DNA from: Chelatococcus reniformis
GTDB taxonomy: Bacteria; Pseudomonadota; Alphaproteobacteria; Rhizobiales; Beijerinckiaceae
Reading direction: 5' to 3'
Length of the DNA stretch: 64,000 nt
Assembly: GCF_014640075.1 (NCBI RefSeq)
Contig: NZ_BMGG01000003.1
Coordinates: 557,036 to 621,035 of the forward strand
The notes beneath the pieces were generated by a model. The model was given only the letters and a program-made list of their open reading frames with translations. It did not search any database and was not told the origin of the DNA. Below are positions 1 to 8,580 of the stretch, piece by piece; within the stretch, counting starts at the first letter, position 1; the number at the start of each line of letters is the position of its first letter. A program made the translations under genes and the position numbers.

Positions 1-39
1 GCCGGTCAGCGGCCGGTGCGGGCCGGACCGCGACCTGGT

Positions 40-1836
40 TCAGCCGCCGTTGCGGCCCGGCTCGGGCTTCTCGACCTCGGCTGCCGTCGGCGGAGCCGAG
101 TCGGGCATGCCGTGCTCGATCTTCGCCAGGATCTTGGGCAACTCGTCGGGCTCGGGCGAGAGATCGCGGGCGTGGTTCCACTGGAAACGGGCTTCCAGCC
201 GCCGCCCGACGCGCCAATAGGCGTCGCCCAGGTGGTCGTTGATGGTCGGATCGGATGGCTTCAGATCGATGGCGCGCTCCAGCTCGCGCACCGCATCGTC
301 GTAGCGGCCGAGGCGATAGTAGGCCCAGCCCAGGCTGTCGACGATGTAGCCGTCGCGCGGCCGCAACTCGACCGCCTTGCGCAGCATCTGGAACGCCTCG
401 TCCAGGTTGACGCCCTGATCGACCCAGGAATAGCCGAGATAGTTCAACACCACCGCACGCTCACGCGCCTGACTGTCCGGCGCCAGGTCGAGCGCCTTCT
501 TCAGGTCGGCCTCGGCCTTCGACCATTGCTTGGCACGCTCCTCGGCGATGCCGCGGAAGTAAAACAACGTCCAGTGCCGCGCCTCGGGCGTGCCGATGCG
601 CTCGATCGCCTTCGTGTAGATGTCGGCGGACTTCTGCCATTCCTTGCGTGAGCGGTAGATGGTGCCGAGCGCGGTCAGCGCGTCGGAGTCATCAGGCCGC
701 TCCTTGACGATTCGCTCGAGGTGGGCCACCGCGTCGTCGCCGCGACCGAGCGTTTCCAGGTCGACGGCAATCTGCACGTCGGCGGCCGGCCGCATGGGCG
801 AGTCGGTCGGGATCTGCTTGAACACGGCCATGGCCTGTTCGGGCTGCTTCAAGCGCTCCAGGATGTCCGCCAGCGTGATCAACGCCATCGTATTGTGCGG
901 CTCCAGATAGAGCGACAGCTGCAGGTAGATCATGGCGGCCAGTTCGTCGCCCTGCTGGCTGCCGGCAGCCCCCAGGCCGTACAGCACCTCGGCGCCGCCA
1001 TCCTGTGCGTCGGTCACCAGCGGTTCGAGCGTCTTTCCGGCCTTGAGGTCGTCGAGGGCCTGCCGGATCACCGGGTGACGGGGAGCCAGCTTGTCGAAGC
1101 CCTCGTAGGCCTCGATCGCGCCCGGCGTGTCACCCACGCTCGACAGGTACCGGCCGTAGGCGTCGATGACCCGCAGCGTCGTCCGCTCCTGCGCATAGGT
1201 CGCCTTCATGCGCCGGTCGGCTTCGGTCTTCTCGCGCTGGCCGGCCATGCTGGCGATCAGGCCGGCGTGATAGTCGCGGAACAGGTTGAAGGCATTCTCC
1301 CCCTTCAACCGGTCGACCGTCTCGACCGCCTTGGCAAAGTCCCCGCTGCCGGCCCACGACCATGCGGTCAGCAGGGTTGCGGTGATGTCGGCAGCGCGGC
1401 CGCGCCCGCCTTTCTGGAAATGGGCGCGCGCCTTGGCATACTGCTTGGCCTTGAGATCGCGCACGCCGAGCGCCAGCTGCGCCAGGCCATTGCTGGGGTC
1501 TCGCGCCACCAGCCGCTCGGCGGCCGGAAAAGCCTCGGTGAGGGAGCCGCTTGCGAGAAAGGCGATGAAAGCGCGCTCGAGCAATTCGCGGTTGCGCGGA
1601 TCCCCGCGTAGCGCCTCGCCGAAATAGCGGGCGGCAGCCTCCGCGTCGCGGGCCGAGCCGGCCACCACCGCCGCCAGATAGTTGCCTTCAACGCTGTCGG
1701 CCGGTTCAGGCTGCTTGCCTACATCGACCTCGGCGCGGGAGGCCGCTGCCGACTGGCTGAAGGTGAGACTGAGGGCAAGAGCCGTGGCGCTGAAGAGGCG
1801 CACGGCCGGGTGTCGATGCCGAATGAGACGCGTCAC
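40..1836 (-). CDS. Exported tetratricopeptide-repeat protein
   Basis: A protein of about 598 residues made almost wholly of TPR helix pairs. Repeats of the type A-x-x-x-L-x-x-A-I-x-L-x-P-x-D are clearest in the C-terminal third (for example ALDLAPDS, AVELRPRD, AIDLKPSD). TPRs are protein-interaction scaffolds, so no reaction can be assigned. I prefer a GTG start at 1836, preceded by GGGAAG, because it places a basic segment and a hydrophobic stretch ending near SAAAS at the N-terminus like a signal peptide. The frame is open to ATGs at 1905 and 1938, which would add an unlikely leader. It lies just downstream of the ETF-ubiquinone oxidoreductase gene on the same strand, an arrangement I recall from other alphaproteobacteria. 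Confidence 0.85.
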   Translation of the reverse strand: MTRLIRHRHPAVRLFSATALALSLTFSQSAAASRAEVDVGKQPEPADSVEGNYLAAVVAGSARDAEAAARYFGEALRGDPRNRELLERAFIAFLASGSLTEAFPAAERLVARDPSNGLAQLALGVRDLKAKQYAKARAHFQKGGRGRAADITATLLTAWSWAGSGDFAKAVETVDRLKGENAFNLFRDYHAGLIASMAGQREKTEADRRMKATYAQERTTLRVIDAYGRYLSSVGDTPGAIEAYEGFDKLAPRHPVIRQALDDLKAGKTLEPLVTDAQDGGAEVLYGLGAAGSQQGDELAAMIYLQLSLYLEPHNTMALITLADILERLKQPEQAMAVFKQIPTDSPMRPAADVQIAVDLETLGRGDDAVAHLERIVKERPDDSDALTALGTIYRSRKEWQKSADIYTKAIERIGTPEARHWTLFYFRGIAEERAKQWSKAEADLKKALDLAPDSQARERAVVLNYLGYSWVDQGVNLDEAFQMLRKAVELRPRDGYIVDSLGWAYYRLGRYDDAVRELERAIDLKPSDPTINDHLGDAYWRVGRRLEARFQWNHARDLSPEPDELPKILAKIEHGMPDSAPPTAAEVEKPEPGRNGG

Positions 1837-2013
1837 GAGCTTCCCGCTGATGTCAGGCGCCACGGCCGCATGCGCGCCTCGCAGCTCGGTCTGATCGCCC
1901 ACCATGGCTAATTTGCGATGATGGGGCAAGCGGGGCACCCGCCGGGCACGGCGATGCGCCGCGGCCCGGCTGCCAAGCTTCGCAGCGCGTCGAACACCGG
2001 CCTCCGGCCCCCC

Positions 2014-3690
2014 TTACATGTTGGGGTAGTTCGGGCCGCCACCGCCCTCCGGCGTCACCCAGTTGATGTTCTGGGACGGGTCCTTGATGTCGCAGGTTTT
2101 GCAGTGCACGCAGTTCTGCGCGTTGATGACGAAGCGCGGCTCCGTCCGCTTCACCTCGTCGCCATAGACCACCTCGTAGACGCCGGCCGGGCAATAGAGC
2201 CGGGCCGGCTCGCCATAGATCGGCAGATTGGTGGCGATCGGAATCGACGGATCCTTCAGCGTGAGGTGGACTGGCTGATTCTCCTCGTGATTGGTGTTGG
2301 AGATGAAGACCGACGACAGCTTGTCGAAGGTCAGCACGCCATCGGGCTTGCCGTAGGTGAGCGGCTTCACCTTGTCGATCGGCTTGAGCGAGGCATAGTC
2401 GGGCTTGCCGTGACCCAGCGTGCCGAACGGCGAGAACCCGAAGAGCTGGTTCAGCCACATGTCGATGCCGCCCAGGGGGACGCCGATACGCGTGCCGAAG
2501 CGCGACCACAGCGGCTTGACGTTGCGCACGCGGCGCAGATCGTGGCCGATGTCGGAGCTGCGCCAGGCGCTGTCGTAGCCGGTGAGTTCGTCGCCGCTCC
2601 GGCCCTCGGCGAGCGCCGCAGCCGCATGCTCGGCCGCCAGCATGCCGGACAGCACCGCGTTGTGCGACCCCTTGATGCGCGGCACGTTGACGAATCCCGC
2701 GGCGCAGCCGACGAGCGCCCCGCCGGGGAAGACGAGCTTGGGCACCGACTGCCAGCCGCCCTCGGTGATGGCCCGCGCCCCGTAGCTCAAGCGCTTGCCG
2801 CCCTCGAAGGTGTCGCGGATGAACGGATGCGTCTTGAAGCGCTGGAACTCGTCGAACGGCGACAGGGTCGGGTTCTCGTAGTTGAGGTGGACGACGAAGC
2901 CCACCGCGACCAGGTGATCGTCGAAGTGGTAGAGGAACGAGCCGCCGCCGGTGCCGTCCTGAAGCGGCCAGCCGAACGAGTGCTGCACCAGGCCGGGCTT
3001 GAACTTCGCCGGCGCCACCTGCCACAGCTCCTTGAGCCCGATGCCGTACTTCTCGAAGTCGGCATGCTCGCGCAGCTTGAAGCGGGCGGTCAGCTGCTTG
3101 GTCAGGCTGCCGCGGGCGCCTTCGGCAAACAGGGTGTACTTGCCGCGCAGCTCCATGCCGCGCGTATACTCGCCCTTCAGCTCGCCATCGCGCGCGACGC
3201 CCATGTCGCCAGTGGCGATACCGCGGACCGCACCCTTGTCGTCGTAGAGCACCTCGGCGGCGGCGAAGCCCGGATAGATCTCGACGCCGAGCGCCTCGGC
3301 CTGGACGGCGAGATAGCGCGCCACGTTGCCCAGGGAACCGATGAAATTGCCGTGATTGTTCATCAGCTTGGGCATGGCGAAGTTGGGCAGCCGGATGCCG
3401 CCCGCCGGCCCGAGATAATAGAAGCGGTCGTCGGTGACCTCCGTCGTCAACGGGCGATCGGGATCTTCGCGCCAGTCGGGCAGCAACCGATCGAGGCCGA
3501 TCGGATCGATGACGGCTCCCGACAGGATGTGCGCGCCGACTTCCGAGCCTTTTTCCACGAGGACCACCGAAATCTCGGTGCCGGCTTCGGCCGCGAGCTG
3601 CTTGAGCCTGATCGCCGCCGCAAGACCCGCCGGGCCGCCGCCGACGACGACGACGTCGTAGTCCATCCCCTCGCGTTCAGGCAGTTCCAT
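2014..3690 (-). CDS. Electron transfer flavoprotein-ubiquinone oxidoreductase
   Basis: ETF-QO passes electrons from reduced electron transfer flavoprotein, fed by acyl-CoA and amino acid dehydrogenases, to ubiquinone at the membrane. An N-terminal FAD-binding motif (VVVGGGPAGLAAAIRL) and a C-terminal ferredoxin-like segment are visible. The cysteines of LYCPAG and of CVHCKTC fit the single [4Fe-4S] cluster. Length (558 residues) is normal for the family. The start at 3690 is chosen because GAGGAG lies just upstream; an ATG at 3714 in the same frame has no ribosome site. An upstream palindrome at 3826-3841 may be an operator. The TPR gene follows on the same strand. Confidence 0.97.
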   Translation of the reverse strand: MELPEREGMDYDVVVVGGGPAGLAAAIRLKQLAAEAGTEISVVLVEKGSEVGAHILSGAVIDPIGLDRLLPDWREDPDRPLTTEVTDDRFYYLGPAGGIRLPNFAMPKLMNNHGNFIGSLGNVARYLAVQAEALGVEIYPGFAAAEVLYDDKGAVRGIATGDMGVARDGELKGEYTRGMELRGKYTLFAEGARGSLTKQLTARFKLREHADFEKYGIGLKELWQVAPAKFKPGLVQHSFGWPLQDGTGGGSFLYHFDDHLVAVGFVVHLNYENPTLSPFDEFQRFKTHPFIRDTFEGGKRLSYGARAITEGGWQSVPKLVFPGGALVGCAAGFVNVPRIKGSHNAVLSGMLAAEHAAAALAEGRSGDELTGYDSAWRSSDIGHDLRRVRNVKPLWSRFGTRIGVPLGGIDMWLNQLFGFSPFGTLGHGKPDYASLKPIDKVKPLTYGKPDGVLTFDKLSSVFISNTNHEENQPVHLTLKDPSIPIATNLPIYGEPARLYCPAGVYEVVYGDEVKRTEPRFVINAQNCVHCKTCDIKDPSQNINWVTPEGGGGPNYPNM

Positions 3691-3825
3691 CCCGTTCTCC
3701 TCTGGATCGGTCATGTAGAGCGCGCCCCGATCCGAACGAATCGAAAGAGCTTCGTGAGCGTTGCTGTCGGCACCGCAGCTCCCTCCAATATCGATCTCGG
3801 CGTGCGGAAGATGCCCGGTGCGGAC

Positions 3826-3841
3826 GGTTCACTTTTGAACC
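3826..3841. promoter_or_regulatory. Palindrome upstream of ETF-QO, possible operator
   Basis: GGTTCA-CTTT-TGAACC is a perfect 6+6 inverted repeat with a 4-base spacer. It lies between the start of the ETF-QO gene (3690) and the end of the FosX-like gene (3983). Its size and symmetry suit a dimeric repressor, but no -35/-10 pair could be placed beside it. The remaining roughly 270 bases of this gap show nothing else recognisable. Confidence 0.3.
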
Positions 3842-3982
3842 ATTCGATTGCAGCAAACAAGCGGCGAGGCGGGGCGGATGAGCGCAGTGGACAGCGCGAC
3901 GCAGCGCGCCGGCCGGCTCCGCACGCGGGCTCCTCGGTACCGGCGCGGTGGCCTGGCTCCGGCCTCGAACCCCGCCGGGCGG

Positions 3983-4417
3983 TCACGGCTGCCGACGGTA
4001 GCGCGCCAGGCGCTCCGGCAGCGTGCCGGTGTGAAGCTCGAACAAATGTCTGTCGTGGTCGTAGAAATAGATCGAACGGCCTTCGCCTTCGACACGGGGG
4101 CGACCCGCTCGCAGATCCAGGCCCAGGCTCTGGACGCGCGCGAGGCGCTCGTCGTAGTCCGCCTCGGCGATCTTGAACGCAACGTGGTCGTACGTCCGCT
4201 CGGCGGGGCCCCGTCCCTCCATGATGACGACCCATATCGCCGCCGCTTCATCGCTTGCCGCATCCCCCGCGATGAGGAAAAAGCGCTCAGGCGACAATGA
4301 GAAGGTGGCCGGGCCGCTGTCGTAGACCTTGCGCGCGTCCAGCACGCAGGTCAGCACCTGCTCCATCGCGTCCAGATCCCGGACGATGAAGGTGAGATGG
4401 CTGATGCCTGCAATCAT
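3983..4417 (-). CDS. FosX-like fosfomycin hydrolase (VOC superfamily)
   Basis: A 144-residue vicinal-oxygen-chelate protein. The sequence is FosX-like along its whole length: ISHLTFIVRDLD at the N-terminus, FSLSPERFFLI, ERTYDHVAFKI, and RVEGEGRSIYFYD...HLFELHTG at the end. FosX enzymes add water to the epoxide of fosfomycin using Mn2+. The metal ligands expected for the family are present (His7, His78, Glu127), and Glu44 sits where FosX has its general base, which favours hydrolase over the thiol-transferase FosA/FosB types. An insertion of about nine residues after residue 50 is unusual. ATG at 4417 follows GGAG. It is divergent from the uracil-DNA glycosylase gene. Real substrate and resistance are untested. 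Confidence 0.85.
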   Translation of the reverse strand: MIAGISHLTFIVRDLDAMEQVLTCVLDARKVYDSGPATFSLSPERFFLIAGDAASDEAAAIWVVIMEGRGPAERTYDHVAFKIAEADYDERLARVQSLGLDLRAGRPRVEGEGRSIYFYDHDRHLFELHTGTLPERLARYRRQP

Positions 4418-4525
4418 CGATTGGCTCCATCGCCGCACATCCGACGGGCGATCGGTTCGTCCTCGCGCAGACGGCCTCCGTCGCCTATGGTCCGCGGCCG
4501 ACGACTGCAAACCTAGCGGCATTCG

Positions 4526-5371
4526 ATGAATGGTGGGATCGACCAGGCGGCTCTGGAGGCGCTTCTCGCCTTCTACGTGGAAGCGGGGATCGACTGCGCC
4601 CTCGACGAAGCGCCCCACGACCGTTTCGCCGAGCCGGACGCCGCGCCTCGCGCCCCGGCGCCCGTTGTGGTCCCGGCGGCTCCTGCGGTGGCCGTTCGGC
4701 CAGCTGACCGAGCGCCGCCCGCGCAGGGACCTGGCGCCGAATCGCTCGGCGCGGCGGCCGACGACGTGGCTCGCCTGGCCGGAGCGCTGGCCAGGTCCGC
4801 CGGCACCCTCCAAGAGCTCGAAGCGGCTCTCGCCGACTTCGAAGGCTGCACGTTGAAGCGGACAGCCCGCCAGCTGGCCTTCGCCGACGGCACGCCGACC
4901 GCGCGCGTGATGTTCGTCGGCGAGGCACCGGGCGCCGACGAAGACCGCATCGGCCGGCCCTTCGTCGGCCGCGCCGGTCAGTTGCTCGACCGCATGCTCG
5001 CGGCCATCGAGCTCGACCGCACGGCCGTCTACATCGCCAACATCGTACCGTGGCGGCCGCCCGGCAACCGCACGCCGACTCCCCAGGAGGCGGCGATCTG
5101 CCGTCCGTTCATCGATCGTCAGATCGAGCTTGCCGACCCGGACATACTGGTCTGCCTGGGCGGCCCGGCGGCGCAGGCCCTGCTCGGCATCCGCGAGGGG
5201 ATTCTCAGGGCGCGTGGCCGCTGGTGCGACTATCACACCGGCACGCGGCCGATCCGCGGCTTTGCCACCCTGCACCCGGCCTACCTGCTGCGCTCGCCCT
5301 TGCAGAAGCGGCTGGCCTGGCGCGATTTCCGTGCCATCCGCAGGGCGCTGGCTGAGCCCGGGACCTCTTGA
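4526..5371 (+). CDS. Uracil-DNA glycosylase, family 4
   Basis: Removes uracil from DNA at the first step of base excision repair. Motif I (GEAPGADED, residues 132-140) and motif II (HPAYLLR, 250-256) mark the family 4/5 fold, and the core from about residue 105 to 275 is complete. An Ala/Pro-rich stretch of about 100 residues precedes it, as in other alphaproteobacterial members. Cysteines at 108, 192 and 210 match three of the usual four iron-sulfur ligands, while the position three after Cys108 is lysine. The gene is divergent from the FosX-like gene and convergent with moaB, whose stop is 40 bases away. Confidence 0.93.
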   Translation: MNGGIDQAALEALLAFYVEAGIDCALDEAPHDRFAEPDAAPRAPAPVVVPAAPAVAVRPADRAPPAQGPGAESLGAAADDVARLAGALARSAGTLQELEAALADFEGCTLKRTARQLAFADGTPTARVMFVGEAPGADEDRIGRPFVGRAGQLLDRMLAAIELDRTAVYIANIVPWRPPGNRTPTPQEAAICRPFIDRQIELADPDILVCLGGPAAQALLGIREGILRARGRWCDYHTGTRPIRGFATLHPAYLLRSPLQKRLAWRDFRAIRRALAEPGTS

Positions 5372-5411
5372 GCTGGCATGGCTTGCGGTGGCCTCGCGTG
5401 ACGAAGCGGCC

Positions 5412-5954
5412 CTACCCCCGGCGCAGATGCTCGTCCAGCCGCGGCATGATCTCAACGAAGTTGCAGGGGCGATGGCGGTAGTCGAGCTGGGTGGCGAGGA
5501 TGCCGTCCCAGGCATCGCGGCATGCCCCCGGCGAGCCGGGCAGCACGAAGATGAAAGTGGTGCCGCTCAGCCCTGCGGTTGCCCGGGACTGGATGGTCGA
5601 GGTGCCGATCTTCTCGTGCGACAGCATGTGAAAGGCGATGGAGAAGCCGTCCATGCGCTTGTCGAAGAGGGGCTCGAGGGCATCAGGCGTCACGTCGCGC
5701 CCGGTGAAGCCGGTGCCGCCCGTCGTGATGATCACGTCGACCGCGGGGTCGGCGATCCAGGCTTCCGCCTTGGCGGCGATCAGCGCCGCATCGTCGGTGA
5801 CCAGCGCCCGCTCGGCCAGGCGATGGCCGGCGGCCGTCAGCCGGTCCACCAACGTATCGCCCGAACGGTCGTCCTCGGGCCCGCGCGTGTCCGACACCGT
5901 GAGAACGGCGATCGACACGGGAAGGAACGGTCGGGTCAGGTCAAGGCGTGCCAG
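5412..5954 (-). CDS. moaB: Molybdenum cofactor biosynthesis protein MoaB
   Basis: MoaB/Mog-fold protein that adenylylates molybdopterin in molybdenum cofactor synthesis. TTGGTGFTGRDVTPDAL and LPGSPGA are the family signatures. The first standard start (GTG, 5918) would remove a conserved lead-in. In-frame codons upstream encode ARLDLTRPFLPV directly before SIAVLTVSDTR, as in typical MoaB proteins. The best start is then CTG at 5954, seven bases after GGGGAG; ATT at 5957 is a second choice. This gives 180 residues, the usual family length. Confidence 0.9.
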   Translation of the reverse strand: MARLDLTRPFLPVSIAVLTVSDTRGPEDDRSGDTLVDRLTAAGHRLAERALVTDDAALIAAKAEAWIADPAVDVIITTGGTGFTGRDVTPDALEPLFDKRMDGFSIAFHMLSHEKIGTSTIQSRATAGLSGTTFIFVLPGSPGACRDAWDGILATQLDYRHRPCNFVEIMPRLDEHLRRG

Positions 5955-6007
5955 AATCGTTCTCCCCGTCGGATACGCGGCGCGCCGTCGCAGCGCGTAG
6001 GATGCAG

Positions 6008-6919
6008 CTACAGCTGGTCGCCGGCCCTGAAGGTGTCGCAGGACTTGACCTGGCCGCTCTTCAGGCCGGTCATGAACCAGCGGGTGCGCTGGGCCGAGCT
6101 ACCGTGCGTGAAGCTGTCGGGGATGGCGAAGCCCTGCGACTGCTTCTGCAGCCGGTCGTCGCCGATCGCCGAGGCGGCGTTCATGGCGTTCTCGACGTCG
6201 CCCTCCTCCAGGAACTTGTATTTCTGGTTGCTGTTGTTGGCCCAGACGCCGGCGAGACAATCGGCCATCAGCTCGACGCGCACCGAGAGCGCGTTGCGCC
6301 CCGCCTTCGACGCCGACTGCTTGGCGTCCTCGACCTTGTCGAGAACGCCGAGGAGGTTCTGCACGTGGTGGCCGACCTCGTGGGCCAGCACGTAGGCGTA
6401 GGCGAAGTCGCCGCCCGCCCGAAAGCGCTGCCGCATCTCCTCGAAGAAGGAAAGGTCGACGTAGACCGTCTGGTCGAGCGGGCAATAAAACGGGCCCATG
6501 GCCGACTGGGCGGCGCCGCAGGCCGAACGGGTGGCGCCGCTGAACAGCACCATACGCGGCTCGCGGTATTGCACGTTGGCTTGCGCCGGCAGCACCGCCT
6601 TCCACACGTCCTCGGTGTTGCCGAGGATGGACGCGGCGAATTTGCCGACCTGGTCCTGCGGCGGGGCGCTCGACGTCTGCGAGGGCGCCTGCTGCTGGTA
6701 CGAGGGGCCGCCGCCACCGCCCGAAAGGATCTCCGCACCGCCGATCAGGAGCCGTGGATCGATGCCGAGCGCCCAGCCGATCAGCCCGAGGATGATGATG
6801 GTGCCGATGCCGAGCCCGCCTCGGCCGCCGGGGATCAGCCCACCGCCACCGCCGCCATAGCCCTCGTCACCCCGTCGGTCTTCGACGTTGCTCGATGTGC
6901 GGAATTCGTCCCAGCGCAT
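6008..6919 (-). CDS. Neutral zinc metallopeptidase, YpfJ/KPN_02809 family
   Basis: A 303-residue predicted membrane-anchored metallopeptidase. The N-terminus begins MRWDEFRTSSNVEDRRG, followed by a Gly-rich linker and one hydrophobic segment (IGTIIILGLIGWALGI), which is the standard layout of this family. The catalytic zinc motif HEVGHHVQ is intact, with a downstream acidic ligand region (ELMADCLAGVWA). Physiological substrates are not known for the family. The ATG at 6919 is chosen over one at 6958 because it gives the conserved family start. It stands alone, 53 bases upstream of moaB on the same strand. Confidence 0.93.
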   Translation of the reverse strand: MRWDEFRTSSNVEDRRGDEGYGGGGGGLIPGGRGGLGIGTIIILGLIGWALGIDPRLLIGGAEILSGGGGGPSYQQQAPSQTSSAPPQDQVGKFAASILGNTEDVWKAVLPAQANVQYREPRMVLFSGATRSACGAAQSAMGPFYCPLDQTVYVDLSFFEEMRQRFRAGGDFAYAYVLAHEVGHHVQNLLGVLDKVEDAKQSASKAGRNALSVRVELMADCLAGVWANNSNQKYKFLEEGDVENAMNAASAIGDDRLQKQSQGFAIPDSFTHGSSAQRTRWFMTGLKSGQVKSCDTFRAGDQL

Positions 6920-7016
6920 GGTCGGTCCTGGCCTAGTACAGCGAGCGTTGTCGAGCACTGATAGCAGTGGCGCGCGACCATTTGAATAGCTCGAATGGCC
7001 GGGGCGAAACGTGCCT

Positions 7017-8436
7017 TCAGGGGATCTCGTAAACCGTCATCTCGCCGCCGACGCCGCGCAGGGCGCGGCGCTGCGCCACCGGCACGAGCCCGGCCTGCGC
7101 CAGCAGCCGGACCGCCTCCGGATGCATGACCACCGGCTCGGTCGCGAAGATCGAGCGCGACATGGCGAAACCCTGCACGCGCGAGGCGATGTTCACCGTC
7201 TGGCCGAAGTAGTCGAGCCTGTCGTTGAGCGTGACGGCGAGGCACGGGCCCTCGTGCAGGCCGATCTTGAGCAGCAGGTCCTCGCTGCGGCGCTCGGCGT
7301 TGATGCGGCCCATGGCGTCGCGCACCTTGAGCGCCGCGGCGAGCGCATGGTCGGGCGACGGGAACGTCGCCATAACGGCATCGCCGATGGTCTTGACGAC
7401 GGCGCCCGTCTCCGCCGCGACGATGTCGTTCATCACGCTGAAGTGGGCGCGCACGAGATCGTAGGCGACGAGGTCGCCGACACGCTCGTAGAGCTCCGTC
7501 GACCCCTTGAGGTCGGTGAACAGGAAGCTCAGGCTCGTGATCTTGAGACGCTGATCGACGGTAAGCGCGTCGGTCTTGTAGATGTCGCGGAAGGTCTGGT
7601 TGGTCAGCAGACGCTTGGCGGTGAGAAAAGCGCTTCCGCCGCCCGAGCATGTCGTGCATGTCATGGCCGGCGATGTAGACGCCGGGCAGGACGCGCGTGT
7701 CGGCACGGTTCTCCAGCGTGAGGCGCAGCGGCCCGGGGGCCAGCGTCACCGTCTCGTTGGGGGATTGCGCCCGGTTGAAGACGAGCGACAGCTCGCGGCG
7801 CTCGTTGGTCGGCTCGCCCTTCACGTCGATGAACAGGGAGGCGTGCGTCACTGGATCGAAGACGATCAGGAACTCGGGCGGCATGCGCAGCGAAAGAATC
7901 GCCTTCTCGCCGGCCGGCAGTTCCACGGCGTCGAGCACCACCTTGTCGATGACCCGGTTGAAGGTCTCGTCGTCGGGCAGGTCGACGCCGGAGCACCAGA
8001 ACATCTGCCGTTGGTACTCCCATATCGGCAGACTATGCGGATCATGGGCGGCGATGCGGCGCACGCGCGGGCTTACCGTGAAGCTCACCTCGACCACATC
8101 GTCGAGGTTGGGCTCGTAGCCGGCCGCGCAGAGCGAGCAATGATACTCGTTGCGATTGAGCGTCTTCAGAGAGGTGTTGGAATCGAGCACGCCGCCGCAG
8201 CCGGGGCAGAGCACGTTCCAGGACATGTCGAAGAGGCCGAGGCGCCCCGCGTGCAGGAACGCCGAGATGGCGCTCTCCTCGTTGAGGCCGTAGCGGGCGG
8301 CGAACTCCAGCACGTTGACGCGGTTGAGCTCGCGATCGGAGCCGTCACGCACGAACATCTCGATCGCAGCGGCAGCGTCCGCAGCGGCGGCCTGCCGCAA
8401 TACCGAAAAACGAGCTTGAGCCTCGGCGTCGGTCAT
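7017..8436 (-). pseudogene. DUF5939/adenylate cyclase gene broken by a one-base frameshift
   Basis: Two overlapping frames together make one protein of about 472 residues. The first (from ATG 8436) carries a DUF5939-type N-terminus with a zinc-ribbon-like pair (CPGCGG and CSLCAAG). The second (ending 7017) carries a class III nucleotide cyclase domain with FLFTDLKGST and TIGDAVMATF, including both metal-binding aspartates. The join falls on a run of four A on the plus strand (7626-7629, TTTT in the gene). With three bases the frame reads straight through LGRRKRFLTAKRLLTNQ. The rest is well conserved, so this is a sequencing error, a recent mutation or slippage. If real, the intact upstream frame gives a protein without cyclase activity. 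Confidence 0.85.
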
Positions 8437-8580
8437 CCGCCATCATAGCCGAACAGCGCCCACCTGTATCGCGCCGAATCGCGCGGACCGCCTGTAGTCC
8501 GTCACCCCCCATGGGTTGATGGCGGCCGCTTGCTCCCCCGTCCACAGGCGACCGCCCTGCCGATCCGCCCGGCCGGCGTC

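Noticed and set aside
1853-3025. A 390-codon minus-strand frame overlapping ETF-QO in another frame
   Set aside because: Same strand but shifted; Arg-rich low-complexity product, while the ETF-QO frame is conserved.
3660-3700. A second LexA box near the start of ETF-QO
   Set aside because: GTTC repeats occur there but with spacers of five and six bases, not seven, and inside the coding region.
1918-4176. A 752-codon plus-strand frame across the ETF-QO gene
   Set aside because: The opposite strand codes for a clear ETF-QO. The product is His/Arg/Glu-rich with no motif.
4418-5515. N-terminal extension of the FosX-like frame across the glycosylase gene
   Set aside because: The frame stays open by chance. 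FosX similarity begins at the ATG at 4417 with its own ribosome site.
6835-7625. C-terminal tail of the long minus-strand frame after the frameshift
   Set aside because: Past the T4 run it turns to Arg/Gly-rich sequence with no similarity, while the other frame continues the cyclase domain.
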